DNA from: Ruminococcus sp. 210702-SL.1.03
Lineage (GTDB): Bacteria > Bacillota > Clostridia > Oscillospirales > Ruminococcaceae
Reading direction: 5' to 3'
Assembly (NCBI RefSeq): GCF_020559915.1
Contig: NZ_JAJCLZ010000037.1
Span: forward strand, 1-12,817
Length of the DNA stretch: 12,817 bases
The notes under the pieces are model-generated. The model was not told where the DNA came from and made no database searches. It saw only the letters and a list, made by a program, of their open reading frames with translations. The position numbers and the translations under genes were made by a program. Below are positions 1 through 5,435 of the stretch, one piece after another. Position 1 is the first letter of the stretch; every line of letters starts with the position of its first letter.

Positions 1-300
1 CTGCTTAACTTCAAATCCTTGCGGTCAATGTGTCAAGTTTTATTGACAAAATCACTTTCACCTATTTTGGATTTGTTTAATGGTGAGATTGTGTCCTACA
101 ATCTGAGCTATCATCCGAATTTGAATCAGGTTACAGATATGCTTGAAAAGGCATTTGCAAAAATACCTGACAATACAAATCTGATACTTCATTCAGACCA
201 AGGTTGGCAATATCAGCACAGGCATTATCAGAAAATGCTTAAAGATAAAGGGATAAGGCAGAGTATGTCACGCAAAGGAAATTGTCTTGACAATTGCTTG
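1..300 (+). pseudogene. IS3-family transposase OrfB, central fragment
   Basis: This is the middle of a DDE integrase-like transposase. An open frame runs from the window edge and reads SPILDLFNGEIVSYNLSYHP, a typical IS3 OrfB stretch, then HSDQGWQYQH with the second catalytic Asp, then KGNCLDN. The frame is cut at position 300 by the IS256 insertion, so the catalytic Glu is on the far side at about 1656. Residues encoded by roughly the first 55 nt do not fit the family well; parts of the expected pattern appear in another frame, so a decayed 5' side is likely. It should be inactive because it cannot produce a complete DD(35)E active site. Confidence 0.85.
292..300. repeat. Target site duplication of IS256 copy 1, left
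   Basis: AATTGCTTG directly precedes the IS256 end. The partner at the other end is AATGCTTG (1641-1648). The pair differs by one T in a short T run, which is consistent with an originally identical 8-bp duplication, the usual length for IS256-family insertions. The single extra T also explains why simple removal of the insert would not restore the IS3 reading frame. Confidence 0.75.
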
Positions 301-340
301 GGCTCTGCGAAAAAATCTCTGTAAATTAATCAACTGTGAT
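301..340. repeat. IS256 copy 1 terminal inverted repeat, transposase-distal end
   Basis: The first bases GGCTCTGCGAAAAAATCTCT are matched by the start of the second copy at 12130 (GGCCCTGTGAAAAAATCTCT) and, inverted, by the opposite end at 1601-1640. The TCAACTGT block at 330-337 is also shared in inverted orientation with the opposite end. Confidence 0.82.
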
Positions 341-356
341 AAAAACGTTAGTTGGT

Positions 357-387
357 AGTGGCATAAAATTTGCCACTCTAATTTTTT
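357..387 (+). terminator. Rho-independent terminator guarding the IS256 end
   Basis: A 7-bp perfect stem (357-363 with 371-377) with a 7-nt loop is followed by CTAATTTTTT. It reads as a terminator on the plus strand, that is, for transcripts entering the element from the flanking IS3 gene and running antisense to the transposase. The equivalent place in copy 2 (12186-12217) has a different but perfectly paired stem and a T7 tract. Confidence 0.6.
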
Positions 388-427
388 ACAGTATACAATG
401 CATACTGCAATTTGTCAAGGTTCTTTT

Positions 428-482
428 TGAACATCAGCCTGATTCCATTGCGCTGCGCTCCATTCCATCAGGCTGATGTTCA
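428..482. repeat. Long perfect hairpin downstream of transposase, IS256 copy 1
   Basis: A 15-bp perfect inverted repeat (428-442 and 468-482) encloses a 25-nt loop (443-467), just after the transposase stop. Copy 2 has an equivalent hairpin with an identical loop length, compensated stem changes, and a loop in the opposite orientation. It may act in transcription termination or RNA protection for the transposase transcript. The role is unproven. Confidence 0.75.
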
Positions 483-491
483 GTGGCTCGC

Positions 492-1565
492 TCAGCCGAG
501 CCTGTCGGGATACATGATTTCAAGCTCTCCCAGAACTCTACCCCAGTTTCTCAGCGGCATAGTCCATTTTTTCGCTATTTCATGAGTTGCAAGATACAGT
601 GCCTTTAAAAGCACCGTATCGCTCGGAAATACGCTTCTCTGTTTATTTAGACGGCAGTATCCGCTGTTAAGGCTCTCAATCGCATTGGTGGTGTAAATGA
701 CCTTTCTGACCTCCGCTGAAAACTTAAAAATCGGCGATATGACGTCCCAATTCTTGTACCAGCTTTTCATAGCATTGGGATAATCGCTGAAGCTCAGCCT
801 GCGGAAATGCCGTTGATACGGCTTCTTTCATGCCTGTAAGTCCGTCTGCACAGATGACAAGAATGTCCTTTACACCGCGGTTTTTCAGCTCGTTAAGAAC
901 GCCAAGCCAGTATTTTGCACTCTCGTTTTCACCGATATGTATGGACAGCACTTCTTTGTGACCTGTCAAGCTTACTGCAAGGATTACATATGCTGCAAGC
1001 TTTTTTATCTGTCTGTTTTCTTGTACAGAAAAATGTACAGCATCAATAAATACAATGGGATAAACCTCGTCAAGAGGACGTTTCTGCCACTCTTCTATCT
1101 GCGGAAGGAGACGGTCTGTGATATAGGATACCATACCATCGCTGACTTCAAATCCGTAAATATCTTCGATAGTTTCGCTTATTTGGCGAGTGTCATGCCC
1201 TTTGCGTACAGTGAAATGATCTTCTGCTCTATTCCCGAAATATCCTTCTGACGCTTCTTTACGACTTTGGGTTCAAATGTTCCATCACGATCCTGTGGCA
1301 CTTCAATTTCTGTTTCTCCGAAGTTCCCGCGTATTTTCTTGGTTTTCTTTCCATTTCGGTAGTCCGGATTGTCAGAACGCTCATAAGCGCCATATCCGAG
1401 ATGCTCATCCATTTCAGATTCAAGCATTTCCTGTATTGTGCCGCCAAGAAGATCTTTCAGAGCATCTTCTATATCCTTTGCTGTCCTGATATCATACTCC
1501 TCGAGCAGCATTCCGATGATGTTCTTTTTTCCTTCGCTCATTGGTTCTCTTTTTCTTCTTCCCAT
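492..1565 (-). pseudogene. IS256-family (mutator-type) transposase, frameshifted and deleted
   Basis: This is a DDE transposase of the IS256/MULE-type class. It starts at an ATG at 1565 with AGGAGG at 1576-1581, 10 nt upstream. The N-terminal part (1565-1179) contains DEHLGYGAYERSDNPDYRNG and ends in a shifted stop after GMTLAK; one lost base near 1190 breaks the frame, and the expected TRQISETIEDIYGFEVSDGM continues in the next frame. That frame carries the first Asp (VFIDAVHFSVQ) and the second Asp (VICADGLTGMKEAV). Near 793 about 152 nt present in copy 2 are missing, removing the CNVHQVRN (C-x2-H) region. The last part (about 492-793) contains TTNAIESLNS with the catalytic Glu and stops with TGA. 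The two lesions together make a functional protein impossible. The C-terminal part is about 93% identical in amino acids to copy 2. Confidence 0.93.
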
Positions 1566-1600
1566 AAAAAATCAGCCTCCTGTGTTATTTCTATTTTACT

Positions 1601-1640
1601 ACAGTTGACTGACTTTTTACAGACTTTTTTTCAGAGGGTC
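1601..1640. repeat. IS256 copy 1 terminal inverted repeat, transposase-proximal end
   Basis: Read on the minus strand, this end begins GACCCTCTGAAAAAAAGTCT and continues with a TCAACTGT block. It pairs with the end at 301-340, with a few mismatches and a short spacing difference between blocks. Confidence 0.78.
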
Positions 1641-1648
1641 AATGCTTG
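1641..1648. repeat. Target site duplication of IS256 copy 1, right
   Basis: AATGCTTG immediately follows the IS256 end and corresponds to 292-300 on the other side. It encodes the residues just before the catalytic Glu of the IS3 transposase. Confidence 0.75.
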
Positions 1649-1823
1649 TGCCGAAAACTTCTTCAGCTTGTTAAAGACAGAATTACTTTATCTGCAAGAA
1701 TTTACGAGCATTGAGCATTTCATCAAAGAACTTCACGAGTATATCGAATGGTACAACACAAAACGCATCAAGCTTAAGCTTGATGGTATGTCACCGGTGG
1801 AGTTCAGGCTCAAAGCCGCATAA
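1641..1823 (+). pseudogene. IS3-family transposase OrfB, C-terminal fragment
   Basis: This is the continuation of the IS3 transposase beyond the IS256 insertion. It begins with residues NACAENFFSLLKTELLYLQE, in which AEN carries the catalytic Glu of the DD(35)E triad, and ends IKLKLDGMSPVEFRLKAA followed by TAA at 1821-1823, the normal end of the family. Joined to the 1-300 fragment, there are 35 residues between the HSDQG aspartate and this glutamate, as expected for IS3. It has no start codon or ribosome binding site of its own. An open frame upstream of 1641 only runs through IS256 sequence in antisense and is not part of the protein. Confidence 0.88.
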
Positions 1824-1825
1824 CA

Positions 1826-1855
1826 AAAGCGACCAAGATTTCTCTTAGTCGCTTT
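1826..1855 (+). terminator. Hairpin after the IS3 transposase gene
   Basis: A 13-nt arm (1826-1838) pairs with 1843-1855 with one C-A mismatch and a 4-nt loop, starting 2 nt after the transposase stop codon. No long T run follows, only a nearby CTTTTT at 1868-1873, so it is a hairpin of terminator type rather than a textbook terminator. Confidence 0.45.
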
Positions 1856-1879
1856 GCATAAATATACTTTTTAAACTTT

Positions 1880-1898
1880 GTCTAACTTTTTGGGGTCA
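1880..1898. repeat. IS3 terminal inverted repeat (right end)
   Basis: GTCTAACTTTTTGGGGTCA matches the common TGACCCCAAAA...GTTAGAC end of Firmicutes IS3-family elements (from memory of the family). It sits 57 nt beyond the transposase stop. The mate is outside the window, so the target duplication cannot be checked. Confidence 0.7.
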
Positions 1899-2015
1899 TT
1901 CCATTACACGTTCCGTTTTAAATTACTATACTTTTCTCTTTGTATTTATATATATGCCTTTTCCTTATTAACTTTCCCGTTTCACTGTGATAGGGGGGAG
2001 GTGTCAATTTCAAAA

Positions 2016-2348
2016 CTATTTCTCCCTCAGAGCTTCCCCGAAGCCTTTTTTAATAGGCTCTAAGAAGTAATCCATAACCGTTCTCTTATCCGTCTTTATT
2101 TCCACGCTTCCGGATAATCCTGAAATCACATCTATCTCATCATTTTTATCTGTAATTTCAAGCTTCACAAGATAAACGCTACCCGTCTGCTCGCTGACAA
2201 ACGCGTTGGGACTGATATATTTCACCTTTCCCTTTACCGTTCCGTACTTGTTATACGGGTACGCCTCCAGCTTGATTTCCGCTTCCATTCCAATTTCTAT
2301 GTCGGCAATATCCATATTCTTTACATAGCACACCATTTCAACAGGCAT
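2016..2348 (-). CDS. HlyD-type adaptor, C-terminal fragment (split gene)
   Basis: This frame encodes the last ~110 residues of the membrane-fusion/adaptor protein of the T1SS. It reads MPVEMVCYVKNMDIADIEIG, then EIKLEAYPYNKYGTVKGKV, then YLVKLEI, and ends DYFLEPIKKGFGEALREK. These match the beta-barrel and closing segment of HlyD-family proteins, including the usual C-terminal end, so the gene is complete at its 3' side. Its ATG (2346-2348) lies inside the end of the preceding adaptor frame (11-nt overlap). The overlap looks like the scar of a small deletion: the expected loop between VT and MPVEM is missing. An AGGAG stands 10 nt before this ATG, so separate translation is possible, but a free C-terminal fragment is unlikely to be a working adaptor. 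Confidence 0.85.
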   Translation of the reverse strand: MPVEMVCYVKNMDIADIEIGMEAEIKLEAYPYNKYGTVKGKVKYISPNAFVSEQTGSVYLVKLEITDKNDEIDVISGLSGSVEIKTDKRTVMDYFLEPIKKGFGEALREK

Positions 2349-3243
2349 ATGTTACAAGCTCCTGTGCGTTCGTTACCGCCGCTCCGACGGTGTTCACATT
2401 TACGTTGTTTATATATCCACTTACAGGCGCCGTTATATACTGATAATCCTTAGACAAGGCGTATTTTTCAAGGCTGGTTTCTATTTCGTCAAGTTGACCG
2501 CTTATCTCCGAAAGCTTTGAATTGATCTGTGCGCTGTACTGGATTTTTGTATCCTTGATTTTCGTTTCCGACTGTTTTAGCGCAAGCTCGTTCTGCTTTA
2601 CTATAAGCTCCTGCATTTCAACCTGACGGCGTGTTCCGCTTTCTTCGTATTCCTCAAGCTGCAGCTGTGAAATCTGATGATTTAAATCGGCGTTTTCCTT
2701 ATCCTTCTTAAGACTGTCAAGAGTGTTATTATAGCTTGCGTCTGCATCCATAATTGACTGAATATACGGTTTAAGCTCAGCTTCGTAATCTTCAATTTTA
2801 ACCTTTGAAATATCGTCGCCGTTTTTAATCTTTGTATATATTTTCCGCTGTGCTTCAAGAATTTCTTTCTGACTGTTAAGCTGGTTTGTATCAATATCAA
2901 GGGATTCCGTATCAAGCTCTATCAGAACGTCTCCCTTTTTCACATATTCTCCTTCGGCAGCGTTTATTGACTTTACTGTTCCGCCTGAATAGGCCTGCAC
3001 CACGTTTACATTTCCTGATGGCTGAACGCTTCCGCCGGCAGTAACTACCACGTCTATTTTCGAAAGGCAAGCCCAAATGACTGCCGCGATCAGAAGCGTA
3101 AAAACTCCGAGAATTATTACCGTTCCCGCTTTATGGGCAGGGCGTTCAATAATTTCAAGCAAGGACGGCATAAAATCATACTTCAGCTCCTTATCCTTGC
3201 TTTTGCTGTGCTTCAATACGTATTCCGTCAGCTTATTATTCAT
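2338..3243 (-). CDS. HlyD-family T1SS periplasmic-adaptor-type protein, N-terminal 301 residues (frameshifted)
   Basis: This is the adaptor that couples the ABC exporter to the outside in type I secretion. The chosen start is the ATG at 3243 (MNNKLTEYVLKHSKS), 17 codons inside a longer open frame, because AGGGG lies about 9 nt upstream and the 8-nt overlap with the ATPase stop fits translational coupling. Order: short cytosolic tail; one membrane anchor near residues 40-60 (GTVIILGVFTLLIAAVIWAC); a first lipoyl-like half (GGTVKSINAAEGEYVKKGDV); a long alpha-helical coiled-coil region rich in Glu, Lys and Gln; and a second lipoyl half (YITAPVSGYINNVNV). The frame then ends abruptly at YAC-TGA (2338-2340). 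The missing part continues in another frame at 2348. A deletion of 3n+2 nt, about 14 by comparison with the usual family sequence, explains this. The protein as encoded lacks the final beta-barrel domain. Confidence 0.92.
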   Translation of the reverse strand: MNNKLTEYVLKHSKSKDKELKYDFMPSLLEIIERPAHKAGTVIILGVFTLLIAAVIWACLSKIDVVVTAGGSVQPSGNVNVVQAYSGGTVKSINAAEGEYVKKGDVLIELDTESLDIDTNQLNSQKEILEAQRKIYTKIKNGDDISKVKIEDYEAELKPYIQSIMDADASYNNTLDSLKKDKENADLNHQISQLQLEEYEESGTRRQVEMQELIVKQNELALKQSETKIKDTKIQYSAQINSKLSEISGQLDEIETSLEKYALSKDYQYITAPVSGYINNVNVNTVGAAVTNAQELVTYAC

Positions 3244-4135
3244 CAATATCGCCCCTTTTCTGCTGGTTATACAAATAATGATACAGCCCTTCACGTTTCA
3301 TCAGATTCTCATGAGTATCGTATTCCACAAGATTGCCCTTATCAATCACCATGATTTTCTGCGCGTCCTTTAACGTTGAAAGCCTGTGAGCAATAATAAG
3401 CACTGTTCTTCCTTTGCATATTTCCTTGAGATTATTCTGGATAATGCTTTCAGATTCATAGTCAAGAGCAGACGTAGCCTCGTCAAATATAAGTATTCTG
3501 GGATTGTTAAGTATTGCTCTCGCAATAGCGACTCTTTGCTTCTGACCTCCGGAAAGTCCCATGCCCTTTTCGCCGATAATCGTTTCATAGCCGTTAGGAA
3601 GTTCAAGGATAAAATCATGCGCGCCCGCTATTTTTGCAGAATGAATGATTTGCTCCATACTTGCTGTTGAGCAGTGAATTGAAATATTTTCCGCTACGGT
3701 CCCGTTGAACATAAAGTTTTCCTGCAATACTACTCCGATCTGCTTTCTGAGCATTGCGGGATTCACAAGTGAAATATCCATTCCGTCTATGGATATTTTA
3801 CCGCCCTCCGGCAAATAAAGTCTTTGAATCAGCTTTGAAATGGTGCTCTTTCCCGAACCGCTTCTGCCTACGACTCCTACAATAGTGTCAGGCTCTATTT
3901 CAAAGCTCATTCCCTTGATAACCTCTCCGCCCTGCGGATTGTATCTGAAATGCACCTGATCGAATATAATTTTACCCTGAACGCCGGGCATAGCAGTCTG
4001 ATTTGCGTTTAGAATCGGTTCAGGGGCTGTATTAAAAATATCGCCGATTCTTTTTACTGAAAGCGACGCCTGCTGATATTCCTGCCAAAGCTGTACCAGT
4101 CTTAAAACAGGACCGCTTACTCTGCCGGAAAGCAT
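3236..4135 (-). CDS. T1SS ABC exporter, ATPase half (split from its membrane half by TGA)
   Basis: This frame holds the nucleotide-binding domain and linker of a HlyB/PrtD-like exporter. Motifs in order: linker MLSGRVSGPVLRLVQLWQEY; Walker A GRSGSGKST; Q-loop region VVLQENFMFNGTV; signature LSGGQKQRVAIARA; Walker B ILIFDEATSALD; H-loop LIIAHRLS. All catalytic motifs are intact. The frame is continuous with the upstream membrane half except for one TGA at 4136-4138, directly before this ATG; family members read AFNMLxGR or similar across this point. No convincing ribosome binding site precedes the ATG, so production would need readthrough or termination-reinitiation. Its 3' end overlaps the adaptor start by 8 nt. 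Most likely this is the 3' part of a pseudogene; a working split transporter is less likely. Confidence 0.95.
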   Translation of the reverse strand: MLSGRVSGPVLRLVQLWQEYQQASLSVKRIGDIFNTAPEPILNANQTAMPGVQGKIIFDQVHFRYNPQGGEVIKGMSFEIEPDTIVGVVGRSGSGKSTISKLIQRLYLPEGGKISIDGMDISLVNPAMLRKQIGVVLQENFMFNGTVAENISIHCSTASMEQIIHSAKIAGAHDFILELPNGYETIIGEKGMGLSGGQKQRVAIARAILNNPRILIFDEATSALDYESESIIQNNLKEICKGRTVLIIAHRLSTLKDAQKIMVIDKGNLVEYDTHENLMKREGLYHYLYNQQKRGDIDE

Positions 4136-5365
4136 TCAAAACGCCATAAGCTGCCCCACTGTAAAATTACCGTCCATTACCGCTTTTGCGCCGAAAAACA
4201 GAATCAACAGGTCGAATACCTTCTGAATAAACTGTCCGGTCGTTCCGGCGGTTGCGGAAACCATAGAGGTTTTGTAGCTTGCCTTTACGTAATCGGATTG
4301 CAAATCGCCCCATTTTTTCTCGAACTTTGGCTCTAATGCATAGGATTTTACGGTCTGCACTCCCGTTATGGATTCAACCAAAAAAGACTGAGTGTTCGCT
4401 CCCGTTTCAAACTTTTCGTCCAGTCTTTTTTTGAAAAGGGGAGTAACGATGGCCGAAAGTACTGCGTAAACGGGTATAGAACAGAGGACGATAACTGTCA
4501 GCATTTTGCTGTAGAAAAACAATACTACTATGTATACGATTATGAAAATAAAATCTATCATTGAGGAAAGCGGAGTGCCTGTCAGAAAATTTCTGATACT
4601 GTCAAGCTCTCTTACTCTCGCCACCGTTTCGCCGACTCGTCTTGATTCAAAGTATTTCAAGGGAAGTGCGAACAAATGCCGAAACAGCTTGAAGCTGAGC
4701 ATAACATCTATTCTGTTTGTCGTATGGGTAAACACATAGTTTTTGGCAAGGGACAGAATCAGCTCGTATATATATACAATTGCGATACCGATTGCAAGCA
4801 CGTTAAGCGTCGACATACTTCTATGGACTAAAACCTTATCCACAACGACCTGAGTCATAACGGGAGTAAGGATTCCTAAAATCTGTATTGTAAATACGGC
4901 TATCAGTACCTGTATAAATTCCTTTTTGAATTTCAGTATCGTGGGTATAAACCACTTGAAGCTGAATACCTCTTCTCTGTCCATTATTCCTTTTTTTGTA
5001 ACAAGGATCGCTGTGCCATCCCAGATTTCAGATAATTCCTCGCGGGATTTTATCTCCGGCTGGGTTTTGTCCGTAAACAAGACCATGAATTTATTGCCTT
5101 GAGATTTTGCGACAATAAAGAATACGTCGTTTTTATCCTTTGCAATAATCGGCGCCTTTACGTCCTTCAGCTTTTTTAAATTCAGCTTACAAAGCTTTGC
5201 CCGCATTTTCAATTTCTTTGCGGATTCTATTATTTCTATTTCTCCGGTTTTCTGCTCGGGATCAAGAACTGATAGCGTTTCAGCCTGCTCTTTTGTGATA
5301 GGTATACCGTGAAACTTCATAACTATCATAAAGCAGCTAAGTCCGCTGTCTTGTTTTTTCTCCAT
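4136..5365 (-). CDS. T1SS ABC exporter, C39-like domain plus membrane domain (split gene)
   Basis: This is the N-terminal 409 residues of a HlyB-type exporter, with a ribosome binding site AAAGGAAG 8 nt before the ATG. Residues 1-125 form a C39 peptidase-like domain. Where peptidases have D-C-G there is DSGLSCF, and where they have the catalytic His before a hydrophobic strand there is DVFFIV, so this is the non-cleaving form that docks unfolded RTX substrates. From about residue 140 follows a six-helix ABC membrane domain, with segments near FIQVLIAVFTIQILGILTPV, VLAIGIAIVYIYELILSLA, MIDFIFIIVYIVVLFFYSK and TVIVLCSIPVYAVLSAIV, and the coupling region LKYFESRRVGETVARVRE. It ends after the last helix at GQLMAF with TGA. 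The expected ATPase half continues in frame just after. It lies 70 nt downstream of the RTX gene and is probably co-transcribed with it. Confidence 0.95.
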   Translation of the reverse strand: MEKKQDSGLSCFMIVMKFHGIPITKEQAETLSVLDPEQKTGEIEIIESAKKLKMRAKLCKLNLKKLKDVKAPIIAKDKNDVFFIVAKSQGNKFMVLFTDKTQPEIKSREELSEIWDGTAILVTKKGIMDREEVFSFKWFIPTILKFKKEFIQVLIAVFTIQILGILTPVMTQVVVDKVLVHRSMSTLNVLAIGIAIVYIYELILSLAKNYVFTHTTNRIDVMLSFKLFRHLFALPLKYFESRRVGETVARVRELDSIRNFLTGTPLSSMIDFIFIIVYIVVLFFYSKMLTVIVLCSIPVYAVLSAIVTPLFKKRLDEKFETGANTQSFLVESITGVQTVKSYALEPKFEKKWGDLQSDYVKASYKTSMVSATAGTTGQFIQKVFDLLILFFGAKAVMDGNFTVGQLMAF

Positions 5366-5392
5366 GCTTCGACTTCCTTTTTACATAAATTA

Positions 5393-5416
5393 TGCGGCAG
5401 CTTTTTTACTGCCGCA
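5393..5416. promoter_or_regulatory. Intergenic hairpin between RTX substrate and exporter genes
   Basis: A perfect 8-bp stem (5393-5400 with 5409-5416, TGCGGCAG/CTGCCGCA) with an 8-nt loop lies 20 nt after the RTX stop, with respect to transcription. On the minus strand it is followed by ATAATTTATG rather than a T run, so it is not a strong terminator. A plausible role is partial attenuation or mRNA 3'-end stabilisation, giving more substrate than exporter. That role is inference. Confidence 0.5.
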
Positions 5417-5435
5417 CTTTTAATCAGAATTTATA

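Larger units (their letters stand above)
301..1640 (-). mobile_element. IS256-family element, copy 1 (internally deleted)
   Basis: This element of about 1.34 kb has both ends present and one decayed mutator-type transposase on the minus strand. The ends are imperfect inverted repeats: GGCTCTGCGAAAAAATCTCT at 301 and, read inward from 1640, GACCCTCTGAAAAAAAGTCT, with a further shared TCAACTGT block. Target duplications flank it inside an IS3 gene. Compared with the second copy at the right end of the window it lacks about 152 nt of coding sequence, so an intact version would be near 1.5 kb. Between the transposase stop and the 301 end lie two hairpins (357-387 and 428-482). The element cannot move by itself, but its ends could be used by a related transposase. 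Confidence 0.92.
1..1898 (+). mobile_element. IS3-family insertion sequence, left end outside window, interrupted by IS256
   Basis: This is the right-hand part of an IS3-family element. Two blocks of one OrfB-type integrase-like transposase (about 55-300 and 1641-1823) are separated by a complete IS256-family element. After the transposase stop there is a hairpin and then a terminal sequence ending TTTTTGGGGTCA at 1898, which matches the TGACCCC-type ends common in Firmicutes IS3 elements. The sequence before about position 55 does not translate cleanly into the family pattern, so an older indel is likely there. The left terminus and OrfA lie outside the window. Confidence 0.88.

Noticed and set aside
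1401..1640. N-terminal extension of the plus-strand frame leading into the IS3 C-terminal fragment
   Set aside because: It is antisense IS256 transposase sequence, and the real gene part begins only at the insertion boundary.
1899..2015. Terminator for the T1SS operon between the adaptor stop and the IS3 end
   Set aside because: The stretch is AT-rich with T runs, but I could find no convincing stem followed by a T run on the minus strand.
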